From: Pirellulales bacterium
Lineage (GTDB): Bacteria; Planctomycetota; Planctomycetia; Pirellulales; Thermoguttaceae
Assembly: GCA_030617125.1 (NCBI GenBank)
Contig: JAUWWA010000032.1
Coordinates: 1 to 9,881, forward strand
Direction: 5' to 3'
DNA length: 9,881 nucleotides
Below the pieces are notes generated by a model. It did not search any database and was not told where the DNA came from. It was given only the letters and a program-made list of their open reading frames with translations. The translations under genes and the position numbers were made by a program. Positions 7,897 through 9,881 of this stretch are shown here, one piece after another (the stretch's first letter is position 1; every line of letters begins with the position of its first letter).

Positions 7897-8021
7897 CGCC
7901 AACCCAATGAAAAAGCACTGCCAAGAGCGAAAACCACAACGACCTCCGCTCGGGCGCGACAAAAGCGGCTAGCGAAAACCCCTGCAAGAACGAAAACCAG
8001 TGCTTTTTCTACTCGTTATCG
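7897..8021 (-). other. Candidate attC recombination site, large variable loop
   Basis: On the minus strand: R''-like CGATAAC (8021-8015), 5-nt spacer, L'' GAAAAAGCACTG (8009-7998), a 77-nt loop, L' CAGTGCTTTTTC (7920-7909), 5-nt spacer, then R'-like GTTGGCG (7903-7897). The 12-bp stem is perfect and AAC/GTT sit at the right distance. Against it: the unpaired base seen in the other two sites is missing, and R'/R'' are not complementary. The loop holds a 14-bp near-repeat (7922-7935 and 7985-7998, one mismatch). Confidence 0.5.
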
Positions 8022-8053
8022 GTGCGCGCTCTTGACAAGGAAGGCCATATAGA

Positions 8054-8060
8054 TGTTAGG
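8054..8060 (-). other. Orphan attC R'' box at the end of the HEPN cassette
   Basis: ACCTAAC on the minus strand lies 8 nt after the stop of the HEPN gene and exactly complements GTTAGGT, the R' box at the start of the same cassette (8840-8846). The complementarity extends to 11 bp (TGCAACCTAAC with GTTAGGTTGCA). It is thus the expected 3' cassette end, but no L' stem partner follows, so the attC appears truncated or replaced. Confidence 0.5.
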
Positions 8061-8068
8061 TTGCATTG

Positions 8069-8818
8069 TCACAGCGAAGGATCGAAGCCAGAAAACCGTG
8101 CTTCCAATTCTTCGAGGCGTTCAATCTCTCGTAAGGTAATCGCTTCACGGAAGTCAACCTGACTGTGTACGACTGCGTTACGCAATTGTCGCAGTCGATG
8201 GATGTCACGTGCATCGTAGTTGTTGACTATTTCCACATTTTGAAGGAATTGTACCACATCGAGCACCGACCGCGATCGGCCATGGTCAGTGAGCGAATGC
8301 GCGTCCGCCGTTTCATACAGCCCGTGTTCGAGGCGGTTCCAAAGCGAAATGAATCGTGAAAAAAGGTTCGCCTCTGCAATAACGGGTGTTGGAAGAAGCG
8401 AAGTACCAAATAGGTTCGTGAATAATAGGTTTGCGAGTTCTGTATAGATCTCCACTTGGTCGCGTGCGACAGTGAGCCCGAAACCTTGGTGGTAAAGCTC
8501 ATTGCGCAGTCGGTGATACCATTCGATTGAGCCAACATCGATACCTTCGAGCTTGTCAGCACCAAATTCTTCAATTGCATCAAGTAACGCCGGAAAACTC
8601 TCGGCAATTTCATCGCGGCGTTTGCGCGAAATTGTGATCCCTGTAATCCGCTTCGGCAGTCCAAGGTACGTCTTCAGCATCTGCTCGACAGCATTATCGA
8701 TAAGGATCATCGCCAATCGACGATTCGTGTCCGTGTCATCATCGAGCAAGCTGATCGCGTGCTGAAGTATTTCGCGCGGTCCAGTCGCCCATGGTTGATC
8801 ATTGGGTGTGGGTGCCAC
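8069..8818 (-). CDS. Tandem HEPN-domain protein in an integron cassette (putative RNase or toxin)
   Basis: A soluble, helix-rich protein of 249 residues with no signal peptide or membrane helix. It carries two HEPN-type RX4H motifs, RNELYH (R105, H110) and RNAVVH (R213, H218), each with Asn after the Arg. Their 108-residue spacing fits two consecutive HEPN folds (about 14-137 and 146-245). HEPN proteins are known as RNases in toxin-antitoxin, abortive-infection and CRISPR systems; activity here is inference. The GTG at 8818 is chosen because it is the first in-frame start after the cassette boundary; the frame stays open upstream to 8956 only by reading through the attC site. AAGAAAG upstream is a poor ribosome site. 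Base composition is unlike the backbone: 23 of 60 G/C at 8401-8460 against 42 of 60 at 1561-1620 in ftsH. No nucleotidyltransferase (MNT) partner is adjacent. Confidence 0.75.
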   Translation of the reverse strand: MAPTPNDQPWATGPREILQHAISLLDDDTDTNRRLAMILIDNAVEQMLKTYLGLPKRITGITISRKRRDEIAESFPALLDAIEEFGADKLEGIDVGSIEWYHRLRNELYHQGFGLTVARDQVEIYTELANLLFTNLFGTSLLPTPVIAEANLFSRFISLWNRLEHGLYETADAHSLTDHGRSRSVLDVVQFLQNVEIVNNYDARDIHRLRQLRNAVVHSQVDFREAITLREIERLEELEARFSGFDPSL

Positions 8819-8839
8819 GTGTTCGCATTCTTTCTTGCA

Positions 8840-8905
8840 ACCTAACGCAGAAGCTAAAAGGCGCGGCGGCTTTTTGCCGCGTTCCTCTTGAGCGTCTTGT
8901 TCGGC
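8840..8905 (-). other. attC site between orphan membrane-protein and HEPN cassettes
   Basis: On the minus strand: R'' GCCGAAC (8905-8899), 5-nt spacer, L'' GCTCAAGAGG (8893-8884), a hairpin tip built on CGCGGC and GCCGCCGCG, L' CCTTTTAGC (8861-8853), 6-nt spacer, R' GTTAGGT (8846-8840). L'' pairs with L' as GCT/AGC, one unpaired C, then AAGAGG/CCTTTT. The unpaired base is the strand-selecting signature of integron attC sites. R'' starts 10 nt after the preceding gene's stop. Confidence 0.87.
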
Positions 8906-8915
8906 AGTCTGTGGG

Positions 8916-9479
8916 TTACTTAGAATCTGCACACCAAGCCAAAATGTCATCTTCAAGATGAGAGCAGTAGTCGACCAAGATCATGTCACCGATATGGCTC
9001 CGTCCAGTAAGAGGATCCTTATATTCGACCTGTCCGGCAAGACAACGGCGTGCCTCGAGGGTGCCGACTACTGTTTGCTGCAGTTCAGAATGCTGTCCCG
9101 TGACCTTCTTTCTGACCAACATCTCAATTTTGACCCTGGACTGACCCTTCGGACTGTAAGATCCGCTAACGAGTTGCATTACTTTATTTCCCATTCTAAA
9201 ACTTGCAGAACCATCCGAGGCGTAGGTCTTGGTCAAGAGACCGACCTTCGCGCGCGAAATGATCCCCCTGGCTGAGAGATCTATTTTCCCATACCAGTTC
9301 TCGCCTGCCCACTGCCATTCATAGGTGCCAGTAAAATCAGACAGCTCTGGAAAGGGAACGGGGTCACGGAATTGACGCGCGGCCGCCCATCCAGCAGCAA
9401 AGGCAGCCACAGCCAAGGAAACGATCCCTATGAAGATTGTCACGTAGGTAAGTTCTATCCGTTTCTTCTGTATGGGCAT
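8916..9479 (-). CDS. Orphan single-pass membrane protein in an integron cassette
   Basis: A 187-residue protein I do not recognise. Basic N-terminus (KKR at 5-7), one strong membrane helix (about 10-34, Ala/Ile/Val-rich), then a domain of about 150 residues. By the positive-inside rule that domain should face the periplasm or cell surface. It looks beta-rich, with alternating hydrophobics in GTYEWQWAGENWYGKIDL (51-68), and has three cysteines (146, 172, 183) but no catalytic motif that I can see. The ATG at 9479 has a perfect AGGAGG 8 nt upstream, placed just after the cassette boundary. Flanked by attC sites on both sides; its cassette would be 662 bp (9507-8846). Composition is more AT-rich than the left half of the window. 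Confidence 0.8.
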   Translation of the reverse strand: MPIQKKRIELTYVTIFIGIVSLAVAAFAAGWAAARQFRDPVPFPELSDFTGTYEWQWAGENWYGKIDLSARGIISRAKVGLLTKTYASDGSASFRMGNKVMQLVSGSYSPKGQSRVKIEMLVRKKVTGQHSELQQTVVGTLEARRCLAGQVEYKDPLTGRSHIGDMILVDYCSHLEDDILAWCADSK

Positions 9480-9487
9480 GGCTTTAT

Positions 9488-9493
9488 CCTCCT
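9488..9493 (-). promoter_or_regulatory. Consensus Shine-Dalgarno of the orphan membrane protein
   Basis: AGGAGG on the minus strand, 8 nt before the ATG at 9479 and within 20 nt of the R' box. It fixes the start and means the cassette brings its own translation signal. The backbone genes here have none (ftsH) or only AGGA/AAGGA. Confidence 0.85.
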
Positions 9494-9501
9494 ATCTTGC
9501 T

Positions 9502-9632
9502 GCCGAACGACCAAGATCACCGGGCGGGCGGACCAACACGAGTGATCGTTGAAAAACCAACAACCTTAACCGAAGGAAACGACGTTGAAAAACCGAAAAC
9601 GTAGCCCGCTCCGGTGCATCGCCTTGTTATCG
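9502..9632 (-). other. attC site between the transporter and orphan membrane-protein genes
   Basis: On the minus strand: R'' CGATAAC (9632-9626), 5-nt spacer AAGGC, L'' GATGCACCGG (9620-9611), variable loop, L' CCGGTGATC (9523-9515), 6-nt spacer TTGGTC, R' GTTCGGC (9508-9502). L'' and L' pair as GAT/ATC, one unpaired G, then CACCGG/CCGGTG. The stem continues as GCGGGC/GCCCGC after another unpaired base. R' GTTCGGC exactly complements the R'' of the next attC (GCCGAAC, 8905-8899), defining the two ends of the cassette between them. Confidence 0.9.
9547..9594 (-). repeat. 12-bp direct repeat inside the attC variable loop
   Basis: GGTTTTTCAACG (minus strand) occurs at 9594-9583 and 9558-9547, 24 bp apart, in the terminal loop of the attC at 9502-9632. 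The loop of the candidate attC at 7897-8021 has a different internal direct repeat that also contains GGTTTTCG-like sequence. Confidence 0.6.
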
Positions 9633-9642
9633 CATTCTTGGA

Positions 9643-9881
9643 TTAATCGCGAAGACGAAACGGATTGAAGTTTGTTTCTCTGTCGTAGTGATCCACACCC
9701 TCAATCTTTTTGGCTTTTGCGACCACCCAGTATGTCAAGGGAGTGAACAACGCCTCGACGGCAACCTTAATCAACCACCCTGCCACGATTGCTTGAATTA
9801 AGACTCCTGTCGGCAAAATTCCGGACAGTGCAACAATATAGAAGACGGCCGTGTTGAGCAACTGACCTACGAGGGTTGAAC
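9643..9881 (-). CDS. C-terminus of YhhQ/VUT-family queuosine precursor transporter
   Basis: Only the last 78 residues are in the window; the frame stays open to the right edge. The visible part starts STLVGQLLNTAVFYIVALSG, has two membrane helices (VFYIVALSGILPTGVLI and IVAGWLIKVAVEALFTPLTY) and ends in a soluble tail ...VDHYDRETNFNPFRLRD. The VGQ-x-x-NTA-x-FY start, GWL-IKV-x-VE, TPLTYWVV and the DYYDR-x-T-x-FNPF-type tail are hallmarks I associate with the YhhQ family. YhhQ imports queuosine precursors (preQ0/preQ1) for tRNA modification. The TAA at 9643-9645 lies 10 nt before the R'' box of an attC, so it appears to be part of the cassette array. Family full length is about 220 residues. 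Confidence 0.85.
   Translation of the reverse strand, partial: STLVGQLLNTAVFYIVALSGILPTGVLIQAIVAGWLIKVAVEALFTPLTYWVVAKAKKIEGVDHYDRETNFNPFRLRD

Noticed and set aside
7639..7962. 107-codon minus-strand open frame
   Set aside because: It crosses the candidate attC and two hairpins, overlaps another open frame of similar quality, and shows no motif. At best a 44-residue piece from an internal ATG might be real; I cannot support it.
8819..8956. Longer HEPN protein starting at 8956
   Set aside because: The extra 46 codons are a read-through of the attC site and overlap the end of the preceding gene. GTG 8818 is the first in-frame start inside the cassette.
7432..9881. CRISPR array
   Set aside because: The repeats here are short, irregular and differ in sequence; there is no regular repeat-spacer spacing.

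Overview
The window looks like a piece of a planctomycete chromosome (Pirellulales-like). The evidence is a GC-rich backbone, a DsbD-type electron conduit facing a very large secreted metzincin-type metalloprotease, and intergenic REP-like repeats. This assignment is inference from gene content and style, not from a database match.

Left part (1-7431) is ordinary backbone. It holds the tail of a gene ending in a helix-turn-helix like that at the C-terminus of RecQ-type helicases (to 230, +), then ftsH (360-2309, +). A 27-bp hairpin repeat, present twice in tandem and once inverted, fills the gap where ftsH and dsbD converge. A complete dsbD-like gene (2487-4397, -) follows. A 298-bp divergent intergenic region carries three copies of a short A-run/T-run element whose fourth copy lies upstream of ftsH. 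A 911-residue secreted zinc metalloprotease gene (4696-7431, +) completes this part.

The segment 7432-7896 has no convincing gene. It holds a degenerate heptamer repeat, a 12-bp inverted repeat that may end the metalloprotease transcript, and several small hairpins.

Right part (about 7897-9881) differs in character: visibly more AT-rich, all genes on the minus strand, one with a consensus Shine-Dalgarno. The gaps between genes contain integron attC recombination sites. Two (8840-8905 and 9502-9632) show the full architecture: R''/R' boxes, 5-nt and 6-nt spacers, and L''/L' stems with one unpaired base after three pairs. A third (7897-8021) is likely but less regular. The region therefore reads as a cassette array transcribed right to left. 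Its cassettes carry (i) the C-terminus of a YhhQ/VUT-type queuosine-precursor transporter, (ii) an orphan single-pass membrane protein and (iii) a 249-residue protein with two HEPN-type RX4H motifs 108 residues apart. No integrase gene is in the window; from the attC orientation it would lie beyond the right edge, if it exists. The tandem-HEPN cassette is the best candidate for an undescribed, possibly defensive or toxic, function.
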